From NCBI GenBank assembly GCA_022511425.1, contig JAFLRO010000006.1, positions 1-61,335 of the forward strand: 61,335 nucleotides of DNA, read 5' to 3'. The notes under the pieces are model-generated. The model had not been told where the DNA came from, did no database searches, and worked only from the letters and a program-made list of their open reading frames with translations. Positions 45,796-54,454 of the stretch are shown here, one piece after another. The translations under genes and the position numbers were made by a program. This DNA is from Acetatifactor sp. (lineage in GTDB: Bacteria > Bacillota > Clostridia > Lachnospirales > Lachnospiraceae). Positions within the stretch are counted from its first letter, which is position 1, and each line of letters starts with the position of its first letter.

Positions 45796-47562
45796 TCAAT
45801 CTGCTAAACCCTCTGACAGACGCCCTCTCTCTAAAACCGCCTTCCCGTTTTCCACCCGGTACACCAGATCGCATTTCTCTATTGTCTGGAGCCTGTGAGC
45901 AATGATGATCAAAGTCTTTTTTCCTTGAAGCCTGTTGATAGATTCCATAATGGCGGCCTCGGTATCGTTGTCCAGGGCGGAAGTAGCTTCATCCAACACC
46001 AGCACCTCCGGGTCGTGATAAAGCGCCCGTGCAATACTGATTCTTTGCCGTTGTCCGCCCGAGAGCCGGATTCCCCGCTCACCGATTCCGGTATCCAGCC
46101 CTTCCGGCAGTGATTTCACAAACTCATCCAGCTGAGCCTCCCTCAGCACTTCCCAGAGCCTGTCCTCATCAATCTTATCCTTTGGAACTCCGAAAGCCAC
46201 ATTGCTGCGTATATCGTCATCCAACATAAATATCATCTGGGGAATATATCCAATATTCTTTAGCCAACCCCGGTAGTTGTCCCGGACATCCACACCGTCT
46301 GCCAGTATAGCGCCCGTCCCGATCTCCAAAAGTCCCAGCAGAATATCCACAATAGTACTTTTCCCCGCACCTGTGGTTCCCACGATTCCTACAGATGCAC
46401 CAATGGGAATGGTCATTTCCGCATGATCAAAAATGAGCTTGTCCGTATTAGGATATGCGTAAGAAATATCTTTTAGTTCAATAGCCCTCTGCACGGGAAG
46501 TTTCTCGGGATTGGCGGAAAAAATCGATATATCCACCTTATCGCCCCGTATCTCGTCCTGCAGATTATCGCTTACACCCATAAAAAAGGGCTCGAAATAA
46601 GCAATGTTATTGACCTGGTTGCTAATGCGGTTCACACAGGGCAAAAGCACAAAAGCAGCTGCTGCAAGAGTGGACAGCACGCTCAGCATATTCTCCGTAG
46701 AAACACCTGATATTACCTGAAAAATCATGTAGCCCACCATAGCTGCCACACAACCCGTCTCCAACAGCAGCTTGGGAATATTGTTGTACAGGCTGTATCG
46801 CTGCACTGCGTTCACATAACCCCGACCACACTTAATGTATTCATCTACAAAATACTGCTCCCTGCCGTTTACCTTGACCTCCTTGATGCCCTGCACCGTC
46901 TGGGAAATCCATTTGAACAGGCCGCTGTAATAATCCTGGTTGTCCTTGCCCGCTTTGTACATAATGGGCTTTAAGACTCTCTTCACCAGCACCATCAGCA
47001 CAACCATTACCACCGCCAGTACCATGGTCATAGTGCCGTTGGTGAGAAAGCAATAGCTCACGATGAACAGAGACACCGCTCCATCAGACAATAGCTGCAG
47101 CAGTGCCAGTATTAGTGCATACATATTGTTCACATCGGAGGTGATGCTGCGCTGTACCACGGCAGTATCCGCATTCAGATAAAACTCATAACCCCGGCGC
47201 AGATAATTTCTCATCATCCGCTCCGAAGTGCGGAATTGGTTGGTGTACACAAATGCAAATGTGAGTTTCTGCTGAATATATAAAAAAATATTTTTCACTA
47301 TGAATGTCAAAATCAACAGTATCATAACCGTCACAGAAAAGGTGCTATAGTTTTCGCTTCCCAGTAAATCATAAAGCAGAGCAACCATACGGCTATTCTC
47401 TACGGCATCGGGATCGATGACCACATTTACCACCTGCACCAGCATACCCACTCCCGCAGTCTGTAAAAAGGCACCGAGCACCATTAATACAATCAGACCC
47501 GCCATTATTCGCTTTTGTCTCCCGTCCAGGAGGACGCGGAGTTTTCTCAATATTTTTACCAC
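45796..47562 (-). CDS. PglK/MsbA-type ABC lipid-linked glycan flippase
   Basis: A 588-residue half transporter with permease and ATPase fused. Six N-terminal helices (about 20-310) are followed by the nucleotide-binding domain with Walker A GTTGAGKST, Q-loop GYIPQMIFMLDD, signature IRLSGGQRQR, Walker B VLVLDEATSALD and switch IIAHRLQ. The layout resembles PglK and related flippases of lipid-linked oligosaccharides. The start is GTG with GGAGGAG upstream. It lies between the sialyltransferase-like gene and a GT2, so it may flip the lipid-linked glycan of this locus. This is a second export route besides Wzm/Wzt. Confidence 0.88.
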   Translation of the reverse strand: MVKILRKLRVLLDGRQKRIMAGLIVLMVLGAFLQTAGVGMLVQVVNVVIDPDAVENSRMVALLYDLLGSENYSTFSVTVMILLILTFIVKNIFLYIQQKLTFAFVYTNQFRTSERMMRNYLRRGYEFYLNADTAVVQRSITSDVNNMYALILALLQLLSDGAVSLFIVSYCFLTNGTMTMVLAVVMVVLMVLVKRVLKPIMYKAGKDNQDYYSGLFKWISQTVQGIKEVKVNGREQYFVDEYIKCGRGYVNAVQRYSLYNNIPKLLLETGCVAAMVGYMIFQVISGVSTENMLSVLSTLAAAAFVLLPCVNRISNQVNNIAYFEPFFMGVSDNLQDEIRGDKVDISIFSANPEKLPVQRAIELKDISYAYPNTDKLIFDHAEMTIPIGASVGIVGTTGAGKSTIVDILLGLLEIGTGAILADGVDVRDNYRGWLKNIGYIPQMIFMLDDDIRSNVAFGVPKDKIDEDRLWEVLREAQLDEFVKSLPEGLDTGIGERGIRLSGGQRQRISIARALYHDPEVLVLDEATSALDNDTEAAIMESINRLQGKKTLIIIAHRLQTIEKCDLVYRVENGKAVLERGRLSEGLAD

Positions 47563-47577
47563 AAATGCTCCTCCGGC

Positions 47578-48675
47578 TTAAATCTGTTCGTTCTGTCTAT
47601 GAATCAATGGATCCTCATAAGCATCCATAAAATCTGCTCCCAGCCGAACCACTTCATCCGCAAAAGAAATTCCCTTCATCTCCGTGAGCACTCCCACCAC
47701 CTTTTTAAAACGCACTCCCGGAAAGAATCCCAACATCTCCATAGGCACTGTTGCGTCAAACTGGGGATACTCAGGGAAAAGTTTCCTGTAATCCAGTTCG
47801 TCCCTGGGGTGAGGTTTCAGGAAGATTGTGCCCTCCTGCTCATACATCCTGATAATATCCCGAAAGATCCGCTCCCGCACATCCAGCGTGCACAGCGGAT
47901 CAGTCAGAATCAAAATCTTGTCTACAACCTGACTGCTGTCCGCCAGCTGCTTCTCAAGGCTTTCCTTATCGCGGATGAATGCCTGCAGAATCAAATTCTT
48001 ATCTCTCGCATCCAATCTGTTGACCAGATCCTGCCTGGGCCGCTCAATATATCTCGGGCAGGGATGGCTGATTGCCGAAATATCATTAACTTCCATGTCA
48101 AGACAGTATTTGCCGTACCCGTTCTGTACAAAAATCAGGTTCAGGTATCTGGAGAGAAAAGCTTTCAACCCAAAATGCCCCCTGTTGTCATACCTCGCAG
48201 CATCAAAATTTTTCAGACAGTTCAAGCCATCCTCCAGAGCGTGATAATAAATCCTGTTCTGATTCAGATAATAGCCGATCGGGTCGGAGTCACAGTACAC
48301 ATAAATATCCCGGTATTCCCTGAAATCCACCGGTACAAAGGGTGCTTCCAGCCGGGCATAAAGTTTCGTAAAACGAATGCGGCAGTATAGGTTTCCTAAG
48401 AATCCACCGGTTCCCTTTTTCCACTTGGTCAATTCCGGGAAAAAAACATCCCGCTTCTCCTCAAACATATGGACTTTGCTGAACAGCCCTGTGCTCTCCA
48501 CGCGATCCTTTAAACTCTCAAAATTGATGGACATCGTTGACAACACAAGCTCTGCTTTACCCTGTTCCTCCCTGGGAAGACTCAGTTCCTTCAAGAAGGT
48601 GACATATACATGATAATAGGTATGGCAGACATAAATCCGCGGCTTTAATTTACTTTGCACTTCTCTCATCCTCAT
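47578..48675 (-). CDS. GT52/sialyltransferase-like nonulosonic acid transferase
   Basis: A 365-residue GT-B-like protein. Two short motifs shared by bacterial sialyltransferases are visible: an acidic D/E-D/E-G in YYHALEDGLNCL (about 145-156) and His-Pro in FLKPHPRDELDY (about 290). The start is PRIYVCHTYYHVYV. The neighbours PseF and PseG make a CMP-nonulosonic acid donor, so I infer that this enzyme transfers it. The exact GT family is uncertain (GT52-like is best). The start is not certain; two ATGs two codons apart are possible. Confidence 0.72.
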   Translation of the reverse strand: MRMREVQSKLKPRIYVCHTYYHVYVTFLKELSLPREEQGKAELVLSTMSINFESLKDRVESTGLFSKVHMFEEKRDVFFPELTKWKKGTGGFLGNLYCRIRFTKLYARLEAPFVPVDFREYRDIYVYCDSDPIGYYLNQNRIYYHALEDGLNCLKNFDAARYDNRGHFGLKAFLSRYLNLIFVQNGYGKYCLDMEVNDISAISHPCPRYIERPRQDLVNRLDARDKNLILQAFIRDKESLEKQLADSSQVVDKILILTDPLCTLDVRERIFRDIIRMYEQEGTIFLKPHPRDELDYRKLFPEYPQFDATVPMEMLGFFPGVRFKKVVGVLTEMKGISFADEVVRLGADFMDAYEDPLIHRQNEQI

Positions 48676-48714
48676 TCCGTCATCGTATGATCTATCCGAA
48701 AAAGCTCCCCTTCA

Positions 48715-49641
48715 TCAGAAGTTGATCTTCTCCCGGATCACATACTGGGGCGAATTGTTCAGGCTAATATATATACGTCCAATATACTCACCGATCAAGC
48801 CAAGCATCAGCATGATCATACCGCCGAAAAACACGATTGCCGCCATTGTGGAGCTGAATCCCATGGGCACATCGGGGTTGAGCAGCCGCTTGACAATGGT
48901 GTAGATGCCATAGAAAAACCCTGCCACCGCGCTGAATGCACCGATACCTGTGGCAATGCGCAGTGGCTTTACGGAAAAGGCCGTAAAGCCGTTAAACCAC
49001 AGGCTGATCAGTTTTTTCAGGGTGTATCCCGAGGTTCCCACCTCCCGCTCCCGATGGTTTACCGACACATTTGCAATATTTCTGGTGCTCCGCAGCACCA
49101 ATCCAATCACATAGGGATATGAGTTTTCATACCTTACCATGTCCTCCGCCACAAACCTTTTCACCGCAAAATAACTGGAAACATAAAGCTCCTTTGGCTT
49201 TCCCAGCATAATTCTGGTCATGCGCTCGTTGAGCTTGCTGCCAAAATTTCGGAAAAGAGAATGCTGCTTGTGATCATACTTAGCATACACTGCATCATAT
49301 CCCTCTTCAAGCTTACCTAACAGCTTGTCCACCTCATCTGCAGGCGTCTGCCCATCGTCATCAAGACACACCACGTAATCACCTTCCGAGTGGCGCAGAC
49401 CCGCCATCAAAGCAGAGTGTTGCCCAAAGTTTCTGGCAAAGTCAATCCCCCTGATATTTTCATGCTCACGGCAGAGCTTTCGTATCACCTCTAAGGTTCC
49501 GTCAGGCGAGCAGTCATTTACCAGGAAAATGTCGTACTCACACCCCTCATAAGTCTTCATTTTTTCTTCAATCTCCGCCACTACTCCCGGAAGCGTTTTC
49601 TCCGAGCGGTAACAGGGGATGACAAAACTAATCTTTTTCAT
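48715..49641 (-). CDS. GtrB-like polyprenyl-phosphate glycosyltransferase (second)
   Basis: A 308-residue GT2 with two C-terminal helices. It has ISFVIPCYRSEKTL, FLVNDCSPDGT, RNFGQHSALMAGL, the metal motif VVCLDDDGQTPADE and the ending MLGLIGEYIGRIYISLN. This resembles ArnC/GtrB-type enzymes that load a sugar on undecaprenyl phosphate. Several GT-C-like proteins in this operon could use the product. It lies between the GNAT and the sialyltransferase-like gene. Confidence 0.87.
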   Translation of the reverse strand: MKKISFVIPCYRSEKTLPGVVAEIEEKMKTYEGCEYDIFLVNDCSPDGTLEVIRKLCREHENIRGIDFARNFGQHSALMAGLRHSEGDYVVCLDDDGQTPADEVDKLLGKLEEGYDAVYAKYDHKQHSLFRNFGSKLNERMTRIMLGKPKELYVSSYFAVKRFVAEDMVRYENSYPYVIGLVLRSTRNIANVSVNHREREVGTSGYTLKKLISLWFNGFTAFSVKPLRIATGIGAFSAVAGFFYGIYTIVKRLLNPDVPMGFSSTMAAIVFFGGMIMLMLGLIGEYIGRIYISLNNSPQYVIREKINF

Positions 49642-49668
49642 TGCACTTATTATCCTTTATTCACTGTT

Positions 49669-50196
49669 TTACTGGTACGGGCTTATGGCCGCCATCCACA
49701 CAATGTCCCGATATTCTCCGCCAATGCACACATCGTCTCTCAGGAACCCCTCGCGCACAAATCCCGCCTTTTCATAGCTGCGGATTGCCCCGGCATTGGC
49801 AGCAAAAGCTCTCAGATACACCCTATGAAGCTTTTCTTCACAAAAGCAGTACTCCAGCATCAGCCTTGCTGCCGCTGTGCCCACTCCCCGTCCCCGGGCG
49901 GATTCCTCCCCGATAAAGATGCCATACTCCGCTTTATTGTGCTGCCTGTCAATATCCCGGATATATACGGAGCCCAGCGGTCTGTCGTCAGTAGTCTCAC
50001 AGATGATCATCTGCACTACCTTCCCGGTTTCCACCATGTTCTTAATCCAGCTCTCGTGACCTTCCCTGGTAAACCGTTCTTGATAAATAAAATTTTTTCG
50101 CACGGCCTCGCTGTTTCTCCAGTTCACGATCCTGTCCGTATCCTCATGCGTCATCAGACGCAGGTAGATTCCTGCTGCCGAGTCTTCATACCTCAT
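49669..50196 (-). CDS. GNAT N-acetyltransferase, PseH-like
   Basis: A 175-residue acetyl-CoA-dependent acetyltransferase. Near the start it has IVNWRNSEAVRKNFIY and HESWI, a pattern typical of PseH, then the acetyl-CoA loop ESARGRGVGTAA (about 92-103) and IRSYEKAGFVREG. In the pseudaminic pathway PseH acetylates the 4-amino group made by PseC. WecD, which acetylates dTDP-Fuc4N, is the other possibility. It overlaps the upstream GT2 gene by 11 bases. Confidence 0.78.
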   Translation of the reverse strand: MRYEDSAAGIYLRLMTHEDTDRIVNWRNSEAVRKNFIYQERFTREGHESWIKNMVETGKVVQMIICETTDDRPLGSVYIRDIDRQHNKAEYGIFIGEESARGRGVGTAAARLMLEYCFCEEKLHRVYLRAFAANAGAIRSYEKAGFVREGFLRDDVCIGGEYRDIVWMAAISPYQ

Positions 50197-51145
50197 TATT
50201 CTTATCCTCTAATTTCCGCCGCTTTTCCGAACTGACCCTGTTCAGCCTGTACTCAAAATCCCGCCTGTCCTTTGCCGCCATAACCTCCAGGATCACACCC
50301 GCAAAGAAAGATTGTATCCCGGCTAACACCATAAAACCGCATACAATGAGAGTAGGAAAACGGGGCACCTGACCAATCTTAAAGTATACGCTAATAATGG
50401 GAATCATTAACATCAACGCGATCAGAATTAGAACAAGACATATTCCTCCAAAAAACTTTAAGGGCTTGTAATTTCTGTACAGTTGAAACATCTTGTACAA
50501 CACCCGCATACCGTCGCTATAGGTATTCAACTTTGACTTGCTGCCCTCCGGACGGTCGCGATATTCTACCACCACATTGTCCACCTGCATATTATAATTC
50601 ACCGCGTGGATGGACATCTCCGTCTCTATCTCAAATCCCTTTGAGAAAACCGGAAATGTCTTTACAAACTCATAGCTGAAAGCTCTGTACCCTGTCATAA
50701 TATCCTTGATATCGGAATGAAACAACCGGTTAATTCCAATCCGCATCAGGCTGTTCCCAAAATTGTGAAAGGGCCGCTTGTTTTCCGTAAAGTAGGTGGA
50801 GGAAAGACGGTCTCCCACCACCATATCCGCGTTGTGCACCAGCACCTTGTCCACCAGCTCGCGAGCGCAGCCCAGCGGATAAGTGTCGTCGCCGTCCAGC
50901 ATCAGATAGCACTGAGCATCGATTTCCCTGAACATCCTGCGAATCACATTCCCCTTACCCTGTTTGTATTCATGACGCACAATAGCGCCTGCAGCCTTCG
51001 CCAATTCCACCGTTCGATCCGTAGAATTGTTATCATAAACATATATCACTGCCTCCGGCAATGCATTCCGCGCATCCCGCACTACCTTAGCTATGGTCTG
51101 CTCCTCGTTATAACAGGGAATCAGTACCGCAACCTTGTCCATCAT
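50186..51145 (-). CDS. GT2 glycosyltransferase, DPM1-like with C-terminal helices
   Basis: A 319-residue enzyme with the GT-A start VAVLIPCYNEEQTI, VYDNNSTDRTVE, the metal motif LMLDGDDTYP and DIMTGYRAFSYEF. Two hydrophobic helices lie near residues 230-295. It resembles YfdH/DPM1-like transferases acting on polyprenyl phosphate. The ATG at 51145 is chosen because AAAGGA lies 8 bases upstream. It is the third GT2 with polyprenyl-type features in this operon. Confidence 0.83.
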   Translation of the reverse strand: MMDKVAVLIPCYNEEQTIAKVVRDARNALPEAVIYVYDNNSTDRTVELAKAAGAIVRHEYKQGKGNVIRRMFREIDAQCYLMLDGDDTYPLGCARELVDKVLVHNADMVVGDRLSSTYFTENKRPFHNFGNSLMRIGINRLFHSDIKDIMTGYRAFSYEFVKTFPVFSKGFEIETEMSIHAVNYNMQVDNVVVEYRDRPEGSKSKLNTYSDGMRVLYKMFQLYRNYKPLKFFGGICLVLILIALMLMIPIISVYFKIGQVPRFPTLIVCGFMVLAGIQSFFAGVILEVMAAKDRRDFEYRLNRVSSEKRRKLEDKNNEV

Positions 51146-51217
51146 TAACGTTCCTTTCAACACACTATTTTTATCTTATCACGATTATCGGATATCAACC
51201 ACTGTTTTTTATTTTCC

Positions 51218-52555
51218 TCAGTAATAAATCTCTCCGTTCCAAAGCCCCCAAAAATAATACAAGCCACACATAACATGCCACAGATATGCCAGCCATTGAG
51301 CGCTTAACAGCAGCCTGTTACATACTGTTTTCTTTCTTCCGTCCTGATCCGGCGCTCCCTTTGCAGCTATCTGAAACGTCGCCTTCAGCAACACCGTCAG
51401 CGCCGCCAGATGGCAAAAGAAAATGCCATACATATATCCCCAGGAGAAATTGAAGTCCGGCTTACGGAAGCCCTTTTCATACAGGAAAAATGCCATGGCA
51501 AAGCTCATCAGATATAACTGCCAGGAAAACCGGTACAAGGTGTTTTGCTTAAGCTCCCTGAAATTTAACACCAGCACCAGCAGAGGAAAGCCAACAGCAA
51601 GAGCTATCGCCAACGGAATGATGTCACAGTAATACCCCCACACCTCTCCGAATGTAAATCCGATTCCTCCCTCTGCTCCCTCTTTGGCTACAAACACGCC
51701 GCTATACTGATATAACAAAGCGACAAAGGTGGGTACAAAGCACAGGCCCAGCTGCAATGATGGCACAAAATTACGGAATTTGTCGCGAAATAGACGAAAC
51801 AGCATAATCAATCCCGCTGTACCAACCAACACTAGCGTAAAACTTGGTTTCGTCAGAGTAGCAAGCAACAGAAATACCGAAAACAATACATAATCTGAAA
51901 TCCCAAGCGATTCACCGACGTTGTCTTCCGCCTTTTTTTCCATCCCTTTCTCATAAATGGGCAACAGTTTGACATACCAAAGAAAGGCAAGAATGGCAAA
52001 AGGCCTTGCCGCCACATAGGTGGCATTGTGATAGGGATTCGCAGAAAAAACGCCAACGTAAGTAAAACGGATGCCCGGCAGATACATACCCTCCGGCGGA
52101 AACAGCATGGAGATAAAGAACAGCGATACTGCCAGTAAACTTGTCAGGATGCCCTTTAGCCAAAAGGGCTTCTCCCCTCCCGGACTGACAGCACACTCTT
52201 TTAGCACAAATCGATTGAGCATCACCTTGACAATCACAATCGCCAGCGCGTTAAACAGCATAGCTGCCAAAGCAACGGAAAATTCAGGTGTTGCAAAAAG
52301 ATTGATAAAAGCTGCCATTTTAAAATACACCGGATACGGAAAGCTGTATTTGCTGCCAATTCCCTGGATTTCCATAATATATGCGGCCATATCCGATTTA
52401 TAGCTGTCATCGGGATTGTAGGTATGAATAATTGTAGCCTGCTTATAAAAGAGATCCAAAAGAGTTGTTGACGCTATCATCAACAATATGACAAATACAG
52501 TGATGTCAATGACAAGATCTCTATTGGAAAGCTGCTTTCTTTCCCTACGGCCCAT
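51218..52555 (-). CDS. Polytopic membrane protein, GT-C-like
   Basis: A 445-residue protein with about ten helices. The first outer loop reads TYNPDDSYKSDMAAY, with acidic residues where GT-C enzymes carry their catalytic Asp. No secure family name. The start ATG has AAGAGG upstream. It lies between pseC and a DPM1-like GT2, so it may use that enzyme's lipid-linked sugar. Hydrophobicity and site are seen; the transferase role is inferred. Confidence 0.65.
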   Translation of the reverse strand: MGRRERKQLSNRDLVIDITVFVILLMIASTTLLDLFYKQATIIHTYNPDDSYKSDMAAYIMEIQGIGSKYSFPYPVYFKMAAFINLFATPEFSVALAAMLFNALAIVIVKVMLNRFVLKECAVSPGGEKPFWLKGILTSLLAVSLFFISMLFPPEGMYLPGIRFTYVGVFSANPYHNATYVAARPFAILAFLWYVKLLPIYEKGMEKKAEDNVGESLGISDYVLFSVFLLLATLTKPSFTLVLVGTAGLIMLFRLFRDKFRNFVPSLQLGLCFVPTFVALLYQYSGVFVAKEGAEGGIGFTFGEVWGYYCDIIPLAIALAVGFPLLVLVLNFRELKQNTLYRFSWQLYLMSFAMAFFLYEKGFRKPDFNFSWGYMYGIFFCHLAALTVLLKATFQIAAKGAPDQDGRKKTVCNRLLLSAQWLAYLWHVMCGLYYFWGLWNGEIYY

Positions 52556-52612
52556 AAAGTATTACCTCTTTTCCCAAAACAATCACTTAATATTCCCTCA
52601 TACTGCCAAAGC

Positions 52613-53815
52613 CTATTTTCGGTAATACTCCACTACCTTCTTGACCGCCCTGATTGTATCCTCCACTTCATCATCCGTCAGGGAATAATAGAGCGGAATA
52701 CTCATAGACCATTGGTAATATGCTTCTGCATTGGGGCAAAGACCCTTCTCATATCCCAGTTTCTCATAATAAGAATGCCAATAAACCGGCAGATAATGCA
52801 CTTGAGGGCATGTATTCTCCGCATACAGGGTGTCAAAGAACTGCCGTCTGTCACAGGTAAGCCGTTCCGGATTCAGCCGGATCACATAGAGATGCCTTGT
52901 GGTGTCGGATTCCGGAATCTCCTTCTGCACAATGATCTCCGGCATCCCGGAAAATACCTGATCATATCTTCTTACGATTTCCTTCCGGCGAGCTGAGAAT
53001 TTGTCAAGCTTACCAAGCTGACTCAAAAGCAGGGCCGCCTGGAAGTCCGTCATGCGGTAATTGAAGCCCAACTCCACCTGTTCATTATACCATATGGCAT
53101 CCGAAGGATGCACCATCTCCTCGGGATTGCGGGTGATTCCGTGAGTGCGGAGACGCATCAGACTGCGGTAAAGCTGCTCATCGTCAGTGGTGATGGCGCC
53201 ACCCTCTCCGCCGGTGACAGTCTTTACCGGATGGAAGCTGAAACAAGTCATATCCGCTATACTTCCCACAGCCTGTCCCTTATATTTTGTACCGATCGCA
53301 TGTGCAGCATCCTCAATCAATAAAAGACCATTTTCCCGGCAGATCCGACGGATGGCATCATGCTCCACTGCCTGTCCCGTAAAGTCCACCGCTACGATTC
53401 CCTTTGTGCGAGGCGTAATCAGCTTTTTCACGGATTCGGGATCAATGTTATAAGTCTCAGGATCAATGTCGGCAAAGACAGGCTTTGCGCCGCAATACAG
53501 CACACAGTTTGCAGAAGCAGCAAAAGTAATGGAGCTGACAATGACCTCATCGCCCTCCTTAAAACCTGCTGCCAGCGCCGCAAGATGAAGCGCTGCCGTT
53601 CCGTTTGCCACCACCACCGCGTATTTTGCGCCGGTCAGTTCACAGAGCTTCTTCTCCAGCGCCACCACCCTGGGACCACTGGTGATCAGGTCGCTGCGCA
53701 AGGTCTCCACCACTGCGTCAATATCATCCTGCTCTATGCACTGTCTGCCATAATAAATCGGCTTCTCACGCACCGGAGTTCCGCCGAAGATTGCCAATTT
53801 TTCCACTTTAACCAT
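52613..53815 (-). CDS. pseC: UDP-4-amino-4,6-dideoxy-AltNAc transaminase (PseC)
   Basis: A 400-residue PLP aminotransferase of the DegT family in the pseudaminic acid pathway. Typical PseC features are IYYGRQCIEQDDIDAVV, SDLITSGPRV, YAVVVANGTAALHLA, the PLP-binding Lys in SFHPVKTVTGGEGG and LGFNYRMTDFQAALL. It would act on the PseB product, but pseB is not in the window. It is the first gene of the long minus-strand operon, with a promoter just upstream. The ATG at 53815 has AAAGG very close; an ATG at 53839 has no site but cannot be excluded. Confidence 0.92.
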   Translation of the reverse strand: MVKVEKLAIFGGTPVREKPIYYGRQCIEQDDIDAVVETLRSDLITSGPRVVALEKKLCELTGAKYAVVVANGTAALHLAALAAGFKEGDEVIVSSITFAASANCVLYCGAKPVFADIDPETYNIDPESVKKLITPRTKGIVAVDFTGQAVEHDAIRRICRENGLLLIEDAAHAIGTKYKGQAVGSIADMTCFSFHPVKTVTGGEGGAITTDDEQLYRSLMRLRTHGITRNPEEMVHPSDAIWYNEQVELGFNYRMTDFQAALLLSQLGKLDKFSARRKEIVRRYDQVFSGMPEIIVQKEIPESDTTRHLYVIRLNPERLTCDRRQFFDTLYAENTCPQVHYLPVYWHSYYEKLGYEKGLCPNAEAYYQWSMSIPLYYSLTDDEVEDTIRAVKKVVEYYRK

Positions 53816-53870
53816 GCCTTTCTGTATCTCTGCTATCATTCGACAATAAGCCAGAGAATCTACTCTTTAC

Positions 53871-53899
53871 AGTCTAACAGAAATTGGCAAATGTTACAA
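53871..53899 (-). promoter_or_regulatory. Promoter of the pse operon
   Basis: The minus strand has -35 TTGTAA (53894-53899), a 17-bp spacer and -10 TAGACT (53871-53876), each 4 of 6 to consensus. It lies about 35-60 bp before pseC, and 21-bp phased repeats begin directly upstream. Confidence 0.6.
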
Positions 53900-53903
53900 T
53901 GTG

Positions 53904-53977
53904 ATTCTTCTTAAAATTGTTGGAATTCTTCTTAAATTTTTTGGAATTCTATTTAAATTTGTTGGAATATTGTTGGA
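53904..53977. repeat. 21-bp tandem repeats upstream of the pse promoter
   Basis: Three full 21-bp units (53904-53924, 53925-53945, 53946-53966) share ATTCTTCTTAAA and end TTGGA; a partial unit runs to 53977. Twenty-one base pairs is two helix turns, so the units present the same face. They sit immediately upstream of the -35 box, as a multi-site regulator array would. In the 53840-54151 gap I also see a 10-bp tandem repeat (TACTGGTCTG twice, 54001-54020). Confidence 0.75.
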
Positions 53978-54060
53978 ATTATTTATTAGGGGATTGTTAG
54001 TACTGGTCTGTACTGGTCTGTATTGGATGGGATGTGAAAAAACGAATGTAGATAAAGATC

Positions 54061-54131
54061 CAGGGGCAATATGCTTGATGTGCATTTGCCCCTGAAATAA
54101 GTGTAGAAAATAGGCTAAAGACATATGTCTT
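54061..54131. terminator. Hairpin and palindrome after the exported peptide gene
   Basis: A 9-bp perfect stem, CAGGGGCAA (54061-54069) with TTGCCCCTG (54086-54094), extended by ATGC and GCAT inside. A run of six T follows on the minus strand only after a gap of about 17 bases, so termination is plausible rather than certain. A separate 14-bp palindrome, AAGACATATGTCTT, lies at 54118-54131 between the peptide stop and this stem. Confidence 0.5.
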
Positions 54132-54151
54132 CAGGTCATTGGAAGCGAGAA

Positions 54152-54427
54152 TTAATGATTTCCGCCACCCTTAAGCTTAATTTCCATAACATATTCCCAT
54201 TCGCCAATCCATTCGGCAGTGCTGTAATTAAATAGTCGTCTATACAGGCTATGACCTTCAATCTTGAATCGCCATTCAATGTAGTCAGACAAAGGCATAG
54301 CGGCATCATCCTGTGGCGGTGCAGCTTGGACAGGGGTAGAAGCAATCGGGGATGCTAAAATGACTAATGATAGACATAAAGCTCCGGCGATTGCTGCTAA
54401 TTTTCTGGTTACTCTTTTGTGTTTCAT
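54152..54427 (-). CDS. Small exported peptide precursor
   Basis: A 91-residue protein with a clear signal peptide: basic start MKHKRVTRK, hydrophobic core AAIAGALCLSLVILA, likely cut after VQA near residue 34-35. The mature part is about 56 residues, rich in aromatic residues (DYIEWRFK, SLYRRLFNYS, EWIGEWEYV), without Cys. AGGAGG lies 8 bases before the ATG. It is the last gene after a BlaI-like repressor and an M56 protease, so it could be the sensed ligand, the induced effector or a secreted signal. I do not know a characterised family. Confidence 0.75.
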   Translation of the reverse strand: MKHKRVTRKLAAIAGALCLSLVILASPIASTPVQAAPPQDDAAMPLSDYIEWRFKIEGHSLYRRLFNYSTAEWIGEWEYVMEIKLKGGGNH

Positions 54428-54454
54428 TGGTGTTCCTCCTTTGTAAATATTGTT

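Noticed and set aside
53894-54124. 76-codon open frame on the minus strand over the 21-bp repeats
   Set aside because: It covers the pse promoter and repeats, has no ribosome site and its repetitive product only mirrors the DNA repeat.
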